Source: Mytilus galloprovincialis
Taxonomy: Eukaryota > Mollusca > Bivalvia > Mytilida > Mytilidae
Reading direction: 5' to 3'
Length of the DNA: 64,000 nucleotides
Assembly (NCBI RefSeq): GCF_965363235.1
Contig: NC_134844.1
Location: 18,830,646 to 18,894,645 of the forward strand
Of this stretch, positions 1 to 12,072 are shown piece by piece. The notes beneath the pieces were generated by a model. It searched no databases and was not told the DNA's origin. It worked only from the letters and a program-made list of their open reading frames with translations. The position numbers were made by a program, and so were the translations under genes. Position 1 is the stretch's first letter. The number at the start of each line of letters is the position of its first letter.

Positions 1-639
1 TCAAAGTATCTGCAAATAAAAAGAAAGTCATACATCTATCTGATTTCACACTATAATTCCGCGACCATTGACTACCGAGTTCTGTATCTACTGCTATCAA
101 AAGAAGATATGTTTTGTAGTGATATTGTGTAGTGTTTTCCGGTTCCATGTATATGTTTCATATGACATGCCATAAAGAGGTCTTTCAAGATGAATGAAAC
201 CATTTTAATTGCAAATAAAACAAAAATTAAACCATATCCTATCACTTTCGAATAAACCGCTAATTCGAAGTGATAAATCCCATGACAGTTGTAATACGCT
301 TGTAGTATTAGTATTTTTTCATCAGTATGTTAATATAATATATTATTATATGTTCATGCAATTGGTGTTAATGACTAAGTAATGTAAACAGAAGTAAGCT
401 GCAACTTACACAAATTTATGATGTATGAGTTCTTGATCGTCAATCTCTTCTGCAGTTAAACAACTGCCATACTCTTGTGGTATGCAACCTTCTGAATCTG
501 TAAAGAATTCTAAAAACTTTGGAATCATGATTACAAATGTATGATCATTGTTTAACTCTTTAAAAATTTATATCTTTTACGGTTATAAGTTTAATAGCAT
601 AAGTACAGTAAAATTTGTATAAAGGTTAATAACAAAAGT

Positions 640-890
640 GATAATAAACACTGTGTGTCTAAGTGCAGTGAATCCGACACTGAATATTTGGTTTTCATAT
701 ATTGTTTATATAAATAAGCCCGTTGATTTTCTAGATTGGGTTGTTTTACATTTTTCATGTCGGAGCCTTTGATAAGCGAATATACGGCCATATGTGTTTT
801 TTCTCATTGTTAAAGGCTGTACGTTGGCATATTATCATTTTATAATATTAATCTATATTTACTTTGATGGATGGTTATCTAACTGTCAAT
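640..890 (-). repeat. Dispersed repeat (GTACGGCCTTCAACAATGAG family), diverged copy
   Basis: This stretch is similar to 20640-20890 and to the opposite-strand copy at about 22885-23190. The shared order is an ATATAAATTAG-like segment, GTTTTACA, a GGCCGTACATTG-like box, then GGATGGATGG. The short ORF at 591-791 lies over it and is not a gene. Confidence 0.5.
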
Positions 891-954
891 CACACAACAT
901 CTCTTTTTAATTTTATACTGAAAACGAAACATTCTTGATCTTATGAAGTAAACT

Positions 955-1460
955 TTCTATATACTTGAATAGTTATCAAAGCCAAACAAGTAAAACGTTT
1001 GAAGAGCATTGAGGACTCAAAATTCCAAAAAGGTTGTACCAAATACAGCTAAGGTAAACTTCTCCTTGGATAAGAAAATCTTTAGTTTTTCTAAAAATTC
1101 AGAAAAAGTTTTGTAACAGGAAATTTATAAAAATGACCATATCATTGATATGCATGTCAACACCGAAATGCTGACTATTGGGCTGGTGATACCTTCGGGG
1201 ACGAAACGTCCACCAGCAGTGACATCGACCTAGTGGTGTATATAGTTATCAAAGGTACCAGGATTATAATTCAATACGCCAGACGCGCGTTTCGTCTACA
1301 TAAGATTCATCAGTGACGCTCCGATCAAAATAGTTATAATCCAAACAAGTAAAAAGTTGAAGAGCATTGAGGACTCAAAATTCCAAAAAAAGTTGTACCA
1401 AATACGGCTAAGGTAATCTACTCCTGGGAAGTGCTGACTACTGGGATGGTGATACCCTCC
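955..1460. repeat. Dispersed mussel-type repeat, two partial copies
   Basis: Two tandem partial copies begin with GTTGAAGAGCATTGAGGAC. The first runs to CAGACGCGCGTTTCGTCTAC and AAGATTCATCAGTGACG. A related copy occurs at about 30573-30740 (GCTGGCTACTGGGGTAGTGA and AAGATTCATCAGTGG). Confidence 0.6.
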
Positions 1461-3104
1461 ACCATTTTTTGCAATGTTGTGAAAATCGAAGTCCTGAAAT
1501 GTGTACTCATGGATTAAGTTACTCTGATACCCAGTTGTAAACAGTATTTGCAGAGTTATCCGTTTGCTTATGTGGATCTATCAAGAAACGGAAATGTATT
1601 TCATGTAAATATTGCACTTTTTTAATTTGTATTGCTAATACGTACATTGATCATCTCTCTCCGGATCATCACAAACAATGAAAGAGTTTTCAACAAATAA
1701 CTTCGTCTTGTTATACAAATTGGCCATGACATTTCGACCCTGATCACCAGCCCATGAAATCAATCTTAAAGAATTTTCCAACTTTGTGTTTTTCTTTACA
1801 TGCTGTGAATAAAATTTATAATAATGTCAAATTTCAGAATATACAAATATGTTGCTTTTAATTCAACGCTGAACTCAATATGTGTAGCTTATTTATTCAT
1901 ACTGAAACATAGTGTGTTCTTTATCATTTTGATTTTTTATCGAAAGGCATGGATTTTTTTCAAAGGAATCAAAGTTTGACATTTCTATTTGAAACACAGT
2001 AATGATATTATTTATCAATTACTTCTTATTACCATAGTGTCAGGTATATCAAGTTTGGTATGGTGTATCACACCATCTTTGTGAGTAACACATCCCATTC
2101 AATTTGTTGATTCGAGCCTAAATCGTGAGTCTTTTTTGGACATACAAAGCGTATTGTGTACCTAATTCAATTTCTGATGTATGTGATGAGTTTAAATACA
2201 ACCACAGGGTTGATGCAGATCTATTCTAACATCACTTATGAGTCTTTTGTCGACGAAACGCGAGTTTGACGTTCGAAATTTTGGTTGGTGTGTCTGTGAT
2301 GAGTATATATGCACCAAATGTTTTTCAGAGACAATTCAAGTATACAGTTTGCGTAAATCTTACAATATGGAAAATTCTCTACCAAAATATCACATAGTTA
2401 CAATGCGAATACAATGATTGATGATTACTGAATGTAAGACTTATAGTAATAATATGATCAATGACAAAGATATCATACATTTCACAATCATAACTGATGT
2501 TTATATATGATAGTGTGTATAAGTCCGATACGTTAATTCGAAATTAACTTCAAAGTACACGGTAACACATAAAATGATATAACTATAACCGGACGTGTAC
2601 ACATTGTAGTGACCTCGAGGCAATGTTTGGTCTTAAATGTAAATGACACCTGATTGTTAACAAATACAACAGATACTGATATTTTTAGGTTTTTGTTACT
2701 ACCGTTAAATAACCAAAGCTTTCAGTTTGCCTACCCCTTTCAATAATGCCAACTCATTGAATAACAAAGCAACACATATTGTACCTCTAAGCTATCAGCT
2801 ATATTCAGAATGCAAAGGCCATCAGAATTCGGTCCTACTATCTGGAATAAAAAGTGCAAAAGAGACAATAGTTGTTTAAACCGATGAATAATTAATGAAA
2901 ATTTGAAATTAAGGCAAACGTTTGATTTATGCGATAGACATAAAACATTTATATAGCATTATATGTTTTTTGTTTTGTTTTAAAGAAAGACGACTCTGAT
3001 ATAATTTTTCAATCCAAGCATCATTATATGTTTATCATACTTCAAATCTTTTTGAAGTGTACATTGTTAGAAGGCCGAGTATGTTATGAAATTACAACAC
3101 ATGC

Positions 3105-3215
3105 AGTATCTTACAGTTGGTATCCATTTGTTTAACGTGTTTGAGCATTTGATTTTGCCATTTGTTTTGGAACTTTCCGTTTTCCTCGGAGCTCCGTATT
3201 TTTGTGATTTTACTT
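3105..3215 (+). repeat. Dispersed repeat, CCGTTTT...TTTTGTGATTTT family
   Basis: The stretch has the order TTGTTTGATGTGTTTGAG-like, TTTTGATTTTGCCATTTG-like, TTTCCGTTTT, TTTTGTGATTTT. Other copies lie at about 4225-4335 and 49110-49205 (plus), and about 15235-15345, 18045-18135, 26460-26560 and 30905-30990 (reverse). Confidence 0.6.
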
Positions 3216-3422
3216 TTTACAGGACTGGCAGATTCGAAAAAAAAATTCGATGGTGTTATAAAGAAAGAGTATGTGATAGGAAATGATTTTTTTTTTTAGT
3301 AGACAAATTGGAAAATCTTAAAGACTTTTCATCTTTATTGAATACTATTTTGTATTTCTAAAACAATATTTATTGCCTATGTCACGGGTGCTCGTTTAAA
3401 TGTCTGGAAAGGTGATTCATAC

Positions 3423-3593
3423 ATTTGTAAAGTTTATTAGTTGTTGACACTGGTTTTTATTTAGGAACCCATCAGCTATGATTCTGCCATTTTCAATCAC
3501 TGCTTCTCCGAAACCATTTTTTTCATTTACTTTCACATGATTTCCGTGTTTCTTTAAGGTACCGGAACTTAGTTCACTTTGAATTTTGGTCTC
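3423..3593 (-). CDS. P3H: P3H exon 7: start of the dioxygenase region
   Basis: There are 57 codons between acceptor TTTTTCAG and donor AAT|GTATGA, phase 0. The end, IIADGFLNKNQCQQLINF, matches the x-L-x-x-x-Q-C-x-x-L pattern that precedes the catalytic fold of prolyl 3-hydroxylases. No following exon carrying the iron-binding motif was recognised between 1 and 3422. Confidence 0.75.
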
Positions 3594-6500
3594 CTGAAAA
3601 ACAAATGATAAAAAACTAATTAAATGTGTTTTCATAATCAACACTCTAGAAATAAACACAGTTGTTCACAAACCACCAAGTGATTCTTTAAGGCTATGCT
3701 TGTGATAACTAAGATTTGTTGTGAGAAAAATAGATTTTCTATTTGAATTAATGTTAGTATAGGTTGCACTTTGTAAATCAGCTGTTTCCCATATCACAAG
3801 TACACGTCTCTTTTGAGGAGATATATAATATTCATAGATATTTTGTTTTGTTTACGCACTGGTTCCAAGGTATGATCTCTATGTTTAATTTTAGGAATAT
3901 TACCAGTATTATAACACTTGGTAGCGACGAAAATAGAATTCTATGGAAAACCAAAAGTAAAGTTAGGGGTAGTACAACGTTTAAGTATAAGATTAAACTT
4001 AGTTTTATAGTGATTAAGATTTTAACACAATGTTGAATACTGTAACCCAATTTGATGTGTTTACCTATTGTGTCTATTTGTTTTTTTCACACATCGATGT
4101 TAATATAATGGAATTTCATGAAACTGTCATACAAGTCAGAGGTTTAACTAGCTATCAAATCAGGTTTAATCAACCATTTTCTACATAAGAAAATACCTGT
4201 ACCAAGTCAGGAATATGACATTTGCTATCCTTTCGTTTGATGTGTTTGAGCTTTTGATTTTGCAATTTGATTAGGGACTTTCCGTTTTGAAATTTCGTTG
4301 GAGTTTGGTATTTTTGTGATTTTGATTTTTTCTTAGAATTTCGGACTTATAAGTTAAAAAAAATGCAGCACAGCCCTATGTTTTGGCATGGTCATAAAGC
4401 GGGAGGTTTGTCTAGCCGTTAAACACGGTCCTGTACCATGTCAGGAATATGGCAGTTGCTATCAAATAGTTTGTTTTACTATTTTTGTTGGAGTTTGTTT
4501 TTGGTTGCACTTCAGTGTTCCTATTGATCCTTTGTATTCCTATTATATTTGATATGTTTCCCATGGTTTTAGTTTGTAACCCGGATTTGATTTCTCTCAA
4601 TCGATTTGTGACTTTTGAACACCGGTATACTACTGTCGCCTTTTTTTTTACCTTTGAATTAAATAGAAGTGCTATTAATTTTCCATTCTAGGATATATTT
4701 TTTTACGAAACTTCATAGTAAAAGTGGACATAGTTTTAGCCTTGAAGTTTCTAGGGGAAATTGCATTGTCCATTTTACAGAAGTGCAACCTAAACTGAGG
4801 ATATAGAATTCGTACCATCCTAATTCCTGAAATATCTAAGGTATATTATTAAAGCATATCAATACAGAAAATAAAAAAGAAATGTCTTCATTCTGACTCT
4901 GCTCAAATTAATAAAATTCTTAACTAAAATAAAACAAAAATATTAAAATAGCAGACATTTGAATAGAAAAACGAGCAAATGACTGATACAATAATATAAC
5001 ATCAATGTAGTCATAACCTTTGCAAGCAGCTTAATCAGCTAAAATTAAAGATTTGAATATGAAAATGAAATCCTTATTTAAAGGAATTATACTCTCACAA
5101 CCCTGAAATTCGATGACATTTAGCATACCTTTCAACTATAAATTTGGAAATAAAAAATTGAATAAACTCACATTTTTTTTGTATCTGCAGTATAAGTAGT
5201 TATTTTTATCAGATTCAAGTTGTAACTGAACTTTTGAAATCTATAACTCACATGGTTCTTGTCGGACCCATCAAAATTCTTTAATTTTTCGTCATTATCT
5301 CCGTGTTCCATAATCTCATTGAGTTTGTCTCGTATATAGTACAACAACTGTAACATATCCGTTCTGCGATTCTGATGTTCTACAGCTTCCTTAAACCAAG
5401 TGATAAAAGAAGCTTATAAGTATACAAAACTATTTTTTATAAGCATGAAAATATCATAAGATGTGTGAATCGTTCAGTGAAAATACAATCTGAGTTATAA
5501 TTTCTCTGTTTCTTATTTTCTTATCATTAGTAGTAAATCGTAGCACTGCAGTCAAGGAAAAGTGGGACGAGGAAACAATTCAAATAAGCCTTAATTCCAA
5601 GGTTGGATCAAGATTTGAACAGCCTTACCTAGATAGATAACTTGCAAAAAGTATTATGCAAAAATGTATATGTGATGTTAAGATAGTCTTTTCCTTATAA
5701 TTGACTTTAAATATTTGTTTACCAAATTTCATTTCAATACGTGTATTTTGATGCCATATTGCATACCATGTAACAGTTATGGTTCGTGTTGCTCAGTCAT
5801 AATGTTTTATTTTGTGTACGATTGTTGTCTCACCAACAAAACTAGTCTTCTTATCAATAAGATTCACCAGTCGTCTAATTTCAAATAGTTGAAACCAAAC
5901 TATAAAGTTGAGAAGCATTTTAAAAAACAAACTTTCCAAACTGTATTCTTTACCTGCCGAGCTTTAAAATTTTCACTGTTATATCCCAATTTTTTCATAA
6001 AGTATGTTTTGTTGTTTAAAGTGTCCTCGTCGTTTGGATTGAAAACAAGATATGTAACTGCACATTCCAAGGCCTGTTCATCGTTTCCACCTAAATATGA
6101 GTACAAACTACCAAAATAAGGATGTTCATTTTTTTATTGACAAGCATCGTGTCAATCGACTGAATAGTATTCTTAAACATTGTAAAACATTTAAACTTAT
6201 CTACTAACAACATTTATCTAGTATGTTAGTGTAGAAACACAATCTGTTGTTTCAATAATATCTTTAAAAACTTTAAAGTCCAGATAAGTTTTTTGACCGG
6301 TCTGATAATAGTTATATTGTCTTTCGGTATATCAAGAGACATGATCGTGAAATTATAAGTTAATGTGGAAAGGTTATGCGATTGATCGTGAAAGAATGAA
6401 AAACCAGTGAGGCGAAAGATACCAAAGAGACATCCAAACTGTTAAACTTTATCAAATGCGACATATTTAAATATAATCTAATTTTGGATGTAACGCGTCT

Positions 6501-9500
6501 TCTGATTGGCTGACGTTATTTTGTTATGAGCCCATAGACATAATTTAGTCATGTGACCGTGACGTCATCAACGTTTTTCGTGGTTTTCTACGGTTTAAAA
6601 TGGAATTTAGAATTAAATTATAAGAAATTACTGTAATATTTTTTCTGTCTATTCGAAATAACATAAAATATGTGGTGCAAACTGTTAAATAACCCGCTAC
6701 GCGCGTTATTCAGTGTGCACCAAATTTTTTATGTTATTTCTTCATAGACAGAAAAAATATTACAGTCATTCCTTAAATAAACAACCGTATCTAGTAAACA
6801 TCATTAAACAACCGTATCTAGTAAACATCATTTAAGTTTTGCTATGGTCTAGTTTTTGTAGGGTTAAATGTTAACAAGAGGCTGTCACAACGACAGCAAA
6901 CCGGATTTATTAACATTTATTTGTGTCCTGGCAATATCACAAGAACCATTACTGATGAATGGTGAAAGTGAAAATCGTCAATATCAAATTTGACCTCCAT
7001 TTTGTCATCAGTATCAACATATTAAAATTTGAAAAGCTTAGATTGAATGGTTCATGAGTAAATGCAACAACCTGAATGGAAACGCCATTTTACGATCTTT
7101 CAAGAACCATAACTCCTGAACGGTAAAAGTCAAAATCGTCATTATTGAACTTGACCTCTATTTTGTCATCAGTAACAACATATTAAAATTTCAAAAGCTT
7201 TGGTTGAATGGTTCATGAGAAAATGCACGGACACGACGGGAAAAACCATTTTTCAATCTTTCAAGAACCACAACTCCTGAACGGTAAAAGTCAAAATCGT
7301 CATTATTAAACTTGACCTCCATTTTGTCATCAGTAACAGCATATTAAAATTTCAGAAGCTTTGGTAGAACAGTTCATGCATAAATGCACGGACACGACTG
7401 GAAACTCCATTTTTCAATCTTTCAAGAACCATAACTCCTGAACGGTAAAAGTCAAATTCGTCATTATTGAACTTGACCTCCATTCTTTCATTAGTAACAA
7501 CATATTAAAATTTGGGAAGCTTTGGTAGAACAGTTCATGCGTAAATGCACGGACAACTCCATTTTTCAATCTTTCAAGAACCATAACTCCTGAACGGTAA
7601 AAGTCAAAATCGCCATTATTGAACTTGACCTTCGTATAGTTGTCAGGAATAACATAATAAAATTTTAAAAGCTTTGGTTGAACGGTTCATGAGTTAATGC
7701 ACGGACAACATTTGATTGCCGCCCGCCCGGCCGCCCGCCGTACATCCCCAAATCAATAACCGACATTTTTGTCACAAAAATCCGGTTAAAAACTATTTGA
7801 ATATTGCGGGATAAAATTTCTCCATTGCTTTAACAACGCATTGGTTTTGAATAATTTGTGATATAGTCATGTGTAAGATGAATGCAGTTAGTTTGTGTCT
7901 AAAACTTAAAAACAGAAGTAGGAAAGGCGTACCTTAGTGATGGTTTACTCACTTTTGTAATATGCAGTTTGAAGAAGATGATAATTCTGTCCAACAAAAT
8001 CTGGGAAGTAATCTGTATGTATAAAGCTCAGCTTCCTTTGACATTTCAGTTGACATTCTAACACAGAAATATAGTGACCTATAAAAGAAAAAGATATAAT
8101 CAGCAATGGAACTGCGTCATAATTTAACCTGTAATTTAAGAAGTAAAAAAAATATATAGATGTAAAAAGTAAAGAACTGACATGAATAGAGCACATAATC
8201 GTAATACATGAACACGTAACACATAAACGAATATCAATTCATGTCATGTAGGTGACATCATGATTGCCTATTCAGTGTGAGTCAATAAGATTTTCAAATA
8301 TCTTACACACGAATATGCATTGTTTCAAAAGTGTAATGAAAATTTTACTTTTAAATTCATCTCACATACATGATAATGTCCATTTATTGTACCGATAATT
8401 TGACAAAACATTATATTATTTGTTTTTAAAGTTAAAATGCGCGTCAATGACGATTTTTTGTTAAACCTATCAAAGATGGAACTTTACAAAAAATAAATTC
8501 CCCAATTGGCAAAACAAATTAAACTATCATACGAATTAAATGTTGAATTAAATTATAGTTGTTTTTTTATAAAGGAAAATAATGACCTCACACAGGTCAT
8601 TATTTTATGTCATGACTAAAATTGAGAATGGAAGAATATTTCAATGAAATATGGTATCGTCCGGGTTGATTCTTCGAAACAATGACCTATCGATCTGAAA
8701 GATAATAAATCCATATAGGTATATAACGTTTTGGTAATAGAAAAAATAAAATACATTCCATCGCCAAATAAATGTTAGTAGTGATCACGAAAACTTTCAT
8801 ATCTTAGTATATATGTTGTGTTTCGATAAAATCTTTATGTTCGAGGTGCATAATTTGCAAATTGGTTTACAATCGATGTTTCCCCTTTCAAATGATTGTC
8901 TAATGTAATTATTCAAACACAGATTTGTATACAAAAAAAAAATCAAAATTTGTAGGATGTCCGACTAGGAGGAAGAATAAGACTGTATTTAACTTTTAAA
9001 ATTTCGGTTGGTATAAAATAAACATTAACAAATAATTAGAAAAAAATAAATGCTTATTACGATATTTTATTACCAATAAAAACATACATTAAACGAAAGT
9101 ATCACATGCTTTACCGATCATTAGTTAAACATATTTGTACAACTAATCCTGAATTCAGAATGCATTAACTCGATGTATTCATCCGGTAAAAATGTTTATA
9201 TATATGACGTCCTTATTGGAAAATACTTCACCACATGTTTCAAATGTAACTTACCAGCAATATATAGAATTCGTACGTAGTTAATAATCTTTAATAATAT
9301 AATAGGATTTTAAAACTTGAATGCAAATTGTACTGCTTTTAATTAACGACCTTTAAATACTAGTAATCAAAAAACATAAAACTAATATTTTCAAATATCC
9401 ATTACATTTTGTATATATTCCGTTTTTCATACCGCTATCTTTAAAGTTGTTGCTTCTCCCTCTGAGCATCAAAAATTCTTTCTTCCCTTTATTCTATTTA

Positions 9501-12072
9501 GCTAAATATGCTTATATCAAAATAGGGAATAAAGATACCAGAGGGACGTTCAAACTCATGAATCGAAAATAAACTGACAACGCCATGGTTAAAAGAGTAA
9601 AGGACAAACAGGCAAACATAAAACAAGACACAACCATACAAGTATAGACTAGCAACACCAACCCAACAATAACTGGTGATCGCATGTGCTCCTGAAGTGT
9701 AAGCAGATCATGCTCCACATATGGCACCCGTCGTGTTGCTCCTGATAGTACAAACAAAGTTCTATAAAGTCACGATCACAAATTTGTTGACCGTTTCAGT
9801 ACTTTGATTTTTTCAATTTTATCACTGTCATATTTACCTAATATGCACTTTTTGTCTAGCCGACATAGCTCAAGCTTTGTCATTAGGCTTTAGTATGCAT
9901 CGTCAGTACTCCGTGTTTTAAGTCTTTTTACTTTTTTTAGCCGTGTGTGCTAAATGTCAGGTCGTTTCTACTATTTGCTAAATAAATGCGCATTTGGTGC
10001 AGAAAAATTGGTACCGTGAATGTTATTGTTCTTACGTTTTGTTTTTACATCACTATTCCAGGTACCAGGGGGGATTGAATGCTCGCAAATATGTTAACCC
10101 GTAACATAATGTTTGTATCAAATGTAGTTACGTTTAATTAAGTTGCTGTTGACGAGTAACGGTAATAATGTAAACACTTACCAGCTATAGCCTGAATGAA
10201 GTTTACGGCAGATTGGTGGTTAAAATGATCTTCACATTCTACTCGGCACCTTTCTTCCTCTTGATAGTATTCCTTAGTTGCAATTTCAATCCATTCAATT
10301 ACTTTAGTCCAATCATTCTGATCAAAAACCTCTTCACCTTTGATTCTATATTCCTGGCGCGGACAAAATATCATTGTTGATTACAAGATCTAAATATGCA
10401 TTATTAGTGCTATTCTCTAAGATATTGGATAATATATGCAAATATCATTCCAAAACTCATTCTGCCAAGTACACAATTACAGACTAAAGAAGCTAATGTT
10501 TCAAATTTTCTTTATAAATATGAGTGGTATGATGTTGTAATTGGCCGTTTCAGAATCTAAAGAATCATGGGTAATTTCATTGTTCGTACCGAAAAATGAA
10601 AATAACGCCACGTCATTGGTTGAATTTCCATTGTTTATGGCATTTTTAATCAATCACAACGTTTTGGTGTACACTTCTGAAAATATTACTCAGGATGCAT
10701 TAGATTCTGAAACGGCGAATAAGACAAATTCTGTATTTTACTATAGAAAAAACTGTATAATGCTTATTTTTGCATTAAGTTGAATACAGATAATTTGTTT
10801 TTCGCAATTTGAAATGATATTTACTCTGCTCTGGTGCAAGTTATATACCTATTGAAAACAGATCGTGAATCCCATTACCTGATACTTTTTAGTCTCTAAA
10901 TTCTTGATGTCTTCTTCGTTAACATTAAACTCTTCTTTGTAAGTATTAATACTATCAATGGTTTCCTCATCTGTAGGATTCCTTAGGTAATATGTATAAG
11001 CAGCACATGATGCATCCGTATATCTCTTTAACTGAAACATTAAAAACTTTACATGTCTTACATGAAACGTAAATATACTTTTTTGTCAAACATGGTTGTG
11101 AGTTGTCTCATTTGCAATCATACTAAATCTTCTTTTTTATGTTTATGATGTCTTCCATTGTGAATAAGCTGTGTACGCTAAAATTTTCTACAGATATTTG
11201 CTGTATATACAATCTTATTCAATTGCTTGTAAAACGATTCCCTTTACACAACTGGTATAAATATATATATAAGTATATCATCAAGTTCAATAAGGTAAGT
11301 GCCATCAAAGTTTGTACCAAACTTTAAATTATTACAGTTAGAAATCATCTGTAAAAAAAATCATGACATTAAATGAAAATGCTTACTCCTTATCAGACTA
11401 TTAAGGTTTCTGCCGTGACGTCTGCTTCATATGTATATGAAAAAGGCGGTGATATAGGGGAAGTCGACTTTCTATAGAAAAAAATATTCCTTGATCAACA
11501 TACACAAAATTTAAAAAAAATATTGATTACTAGTACGCAAAAAAATAATACTATTAAAGAAAATGTAGTTCACATGGTTTCAAAGTGATCGATAAATATT
11601 ATTTCTAACTTGAAAAAATAAATACCTCTTCATAACAAATCTGAAGATGTCTGTATGGTTCATGGTTGTCAAAATCTGTGTCGATTTTTTCAGAATTTTC
11701 AATCTGTTCAAACCCTAATTGATTTTCTTGGCAGCTTTTCGTACACTGGTATTCCTTAACTAATTTTGAAAATGATTTCCATTTCAACAAATCATCAATG
11801 TCATTTATGGTGTTCAAGTTTGGATTATCAACAAACTCTGACCCTTCACGACACTTTAATTTACAGGTAAACACTGTTTCCTTATATAATTTCCTGCTTT
11901 CGATAGCTGTTTTGAGAAACCCAACACACTGAAACCATTTTCCTGTTTCTAACGCTTTTAATCCCTCTGTGTATAAATGATCATACGTCAGTTTAGATAA
12001 CTCGCTCAAGCTATCAATATTTGTATTCTTTAAACAGATAATCAGTACAAGTATCAACATATGTAATGCCAT
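3423..12072 (-). CDS. P3H: Leprecan-family prolyl 3-hydroxylase, 5' part (7 exons, catalytic end not seen)
   Basis: Seven minus-strand exons join in phase to 448 codons: 12072-11626, 11031-10879, 10353-10182, 8078-7953, 6090-5954, 5389-5252 and 3593-3423. The product starts with a hydrophobic signal peptide (about residues 1-19) and carries four CXXXC motifs (two in exon 1, one each in exons 3 and 4). That cysteine pattern, with repeats such as AAYTYYLRNPTDEE, is the hallmark of the leprecan/CRTAP/P3H family, which modifies or chaperones procollagen in the endoplasmic reticulum. Exon 7 resembles the segment leading into the 2-oxoglutarate/iron dioxygenase domain. The HxD...H catalytic exons were not found, so a non-catalytic CRTAP/P3H4-type paralogue is possible, though exon 7 favours a P3H. 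The introns hold a MITE copy and a 160-bp tandem repeat. Confidence 0.83.
4385..4640 (-). repeat. Dispersed repeat (AGGCAACAGTAG family)
   Basis: This is the reverse-strand counterpart of 17030-17300 and 28490-28885. It shares AAAAGGCGACAGTAG-like, then AAATCxGGGTTACAAACTAAAACC-like boxes. It sits in a P3H intron. Confidence 0.55.
5252..5389 (-). CDS. P3H: P3H exon 6: linker to the catalytic region
   Basis: There are 46 codons between acceptor TTTAAG and donor CAT|GTGAGT, phase 0. The content is polar and helical with weak family similarity. It is assigned from its phase, splice sites and position between exons 5 and 7. Confidence 0.68.
5954..6090 (-). CDS. P3H: P3H exon 5: third repeat
   Basis: The exon is 137 nt and reads SGNDEQALECAVTYLVFNPN then DEDTLNNKTYF, ending KARQ|GTAAAG in phase 0. 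The split serine codon (A|GT) joins it correctly to exon 4. The A-x-x-x-Y-L-x-F-x-P-x-D-E core is a leprecan repeat signature. Confidence 0.83.
6470..6777 (-). mobile_element. Palindrome-headed MITE, copy A
   Basis: About 308 bp. One end is an inverted repeat whose arms carry TGTAATATTTTTTCTGTCTA and its complement, around the smaller palindrome GTGCACACTGAATAAC / its reverse. The rest carries TGACGTCA and GTCACATGAC. Near-identical to 21655-21963 in reverse orientation. A 27-bp direct duplication (AACAACCGTATCTAGTAAAC core) adjoins it at 6778-6831. Confidence 0.75.
6936..7735. repeat. Tandem repeat of about 160 bp, five units (P3H intron 4)
   Basis: CAAGAACCATAACTCCTGAA and its variants recur at about 6940, 7101, 7261, 7421 and 7573, a spacing of 150-160 bp. 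Each is followed by GTAAAAGTCAAAATCGTC and an ACTTGACCTCCATTTTGTCA-like box. The array is bounded by AACCGGATT at about 6900 and AATCCGGTT at about 7785, so it may be the body of an element with inverted ends. Confidence 0.75.
7953..8078 (-). CDS. P3H: P3H exon 4: fourth CXXXC
   Basis: The exon is 126 nt, phase 1 in and phase 1 out. It encodes GHYISVLECQLKCQRKLSF with the CXXXC CQLKC, and ends NYHLLQTAYYK at donor A|GTGAGT. The H-L-L-Q-x-A-Y-Y-K ending is typical of leprecan proteins just before the third repeat. Confidence 0.82.
9525..9765 (+). repeat. Dispersed repeat (ATACCAGAGGGACGTTCAAA family)
   Basis: Contains AAATAAACTGACAACGCCAT and ATGGCACCCGTCGTGTTGCT. Related copies lie at about 24108-24220 (same strand) and about 25530-25675 and 51455-51690 (reverse). 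The short minus ORF at 9512-9757 is the repeat, not a gene. Confidence 0.6.
10182..10353 (-). CDS. P3H: P3H exon 3: second repeat, third CXXXC
   Basis: The exon is 172 nt, enters in phase 0 and ends in phase 1 (G|GTAAGTG). It encodes EYRIKGEEVFDQNDWTKVIE, then EYYQEEERCRVECED, giving the third CXXXC motif (CRVEC). The acceptor is GCGCCAG. Order and spacing fit the family. Confidence 0.83.
10879..11031 (-). CDS. P3H: P3H exon 2: end of repeat 1
   Basis: There are 51 codons between acceptor TTTCAG and donor CAG|GTAATG, phase 0 to phase 0. The peptide LKRYTDASCAAYTYYLRNPT resembles the helix pair that ends the first leprecan repeat. The exon falls in a short ORF that would be missed without its neighbours. 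Confidence 0.8.
11626..12072 (-). CDS. P3H: P3H exon 1: signal peptide and first TPR-like/CXXXC repeat
   Basis: This exon has 149 codons, starts at the ATG at 12070-12072 and ends at donor GAG|GTATTT. The first residues, MALHMLILVLIICL, form a signal peptide. YDHLYTEGLKALETGKWFQC matches the opening repeat of leprecan proteins, followed by CKLKC and CTKSC (two CXXXC). The ATG is chosen because the signal peptide begins there. The exon ends in phase 0. Confidence 0.85.

Larger units (their letters stand above)
1..3422. other. Repeat-rich stretch downstream of P3H exon 7 (probably intron)
   Basis: No P3H exon could be placed here. The stretch contains a diverged copy of the GTACGGCC family (about 640-890), two copies of the GCTGACTAC..GATGAATC family (about 955-1330 and 1335-1460), a possible fragment of a related repeat (about 2200-2290) and the CCGTTTT-family repeat (about 3105-3215). 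It is otherwise AT-rich without recognised features. Confidence 0.5.

Noticed and set aside
9512..9757. 81-residue minus ORF with hydrophobic stretches
   Set aside because: Entirely within a dispersed repeat that also occurs at 25.5 and 51.5 kb with broken frames.
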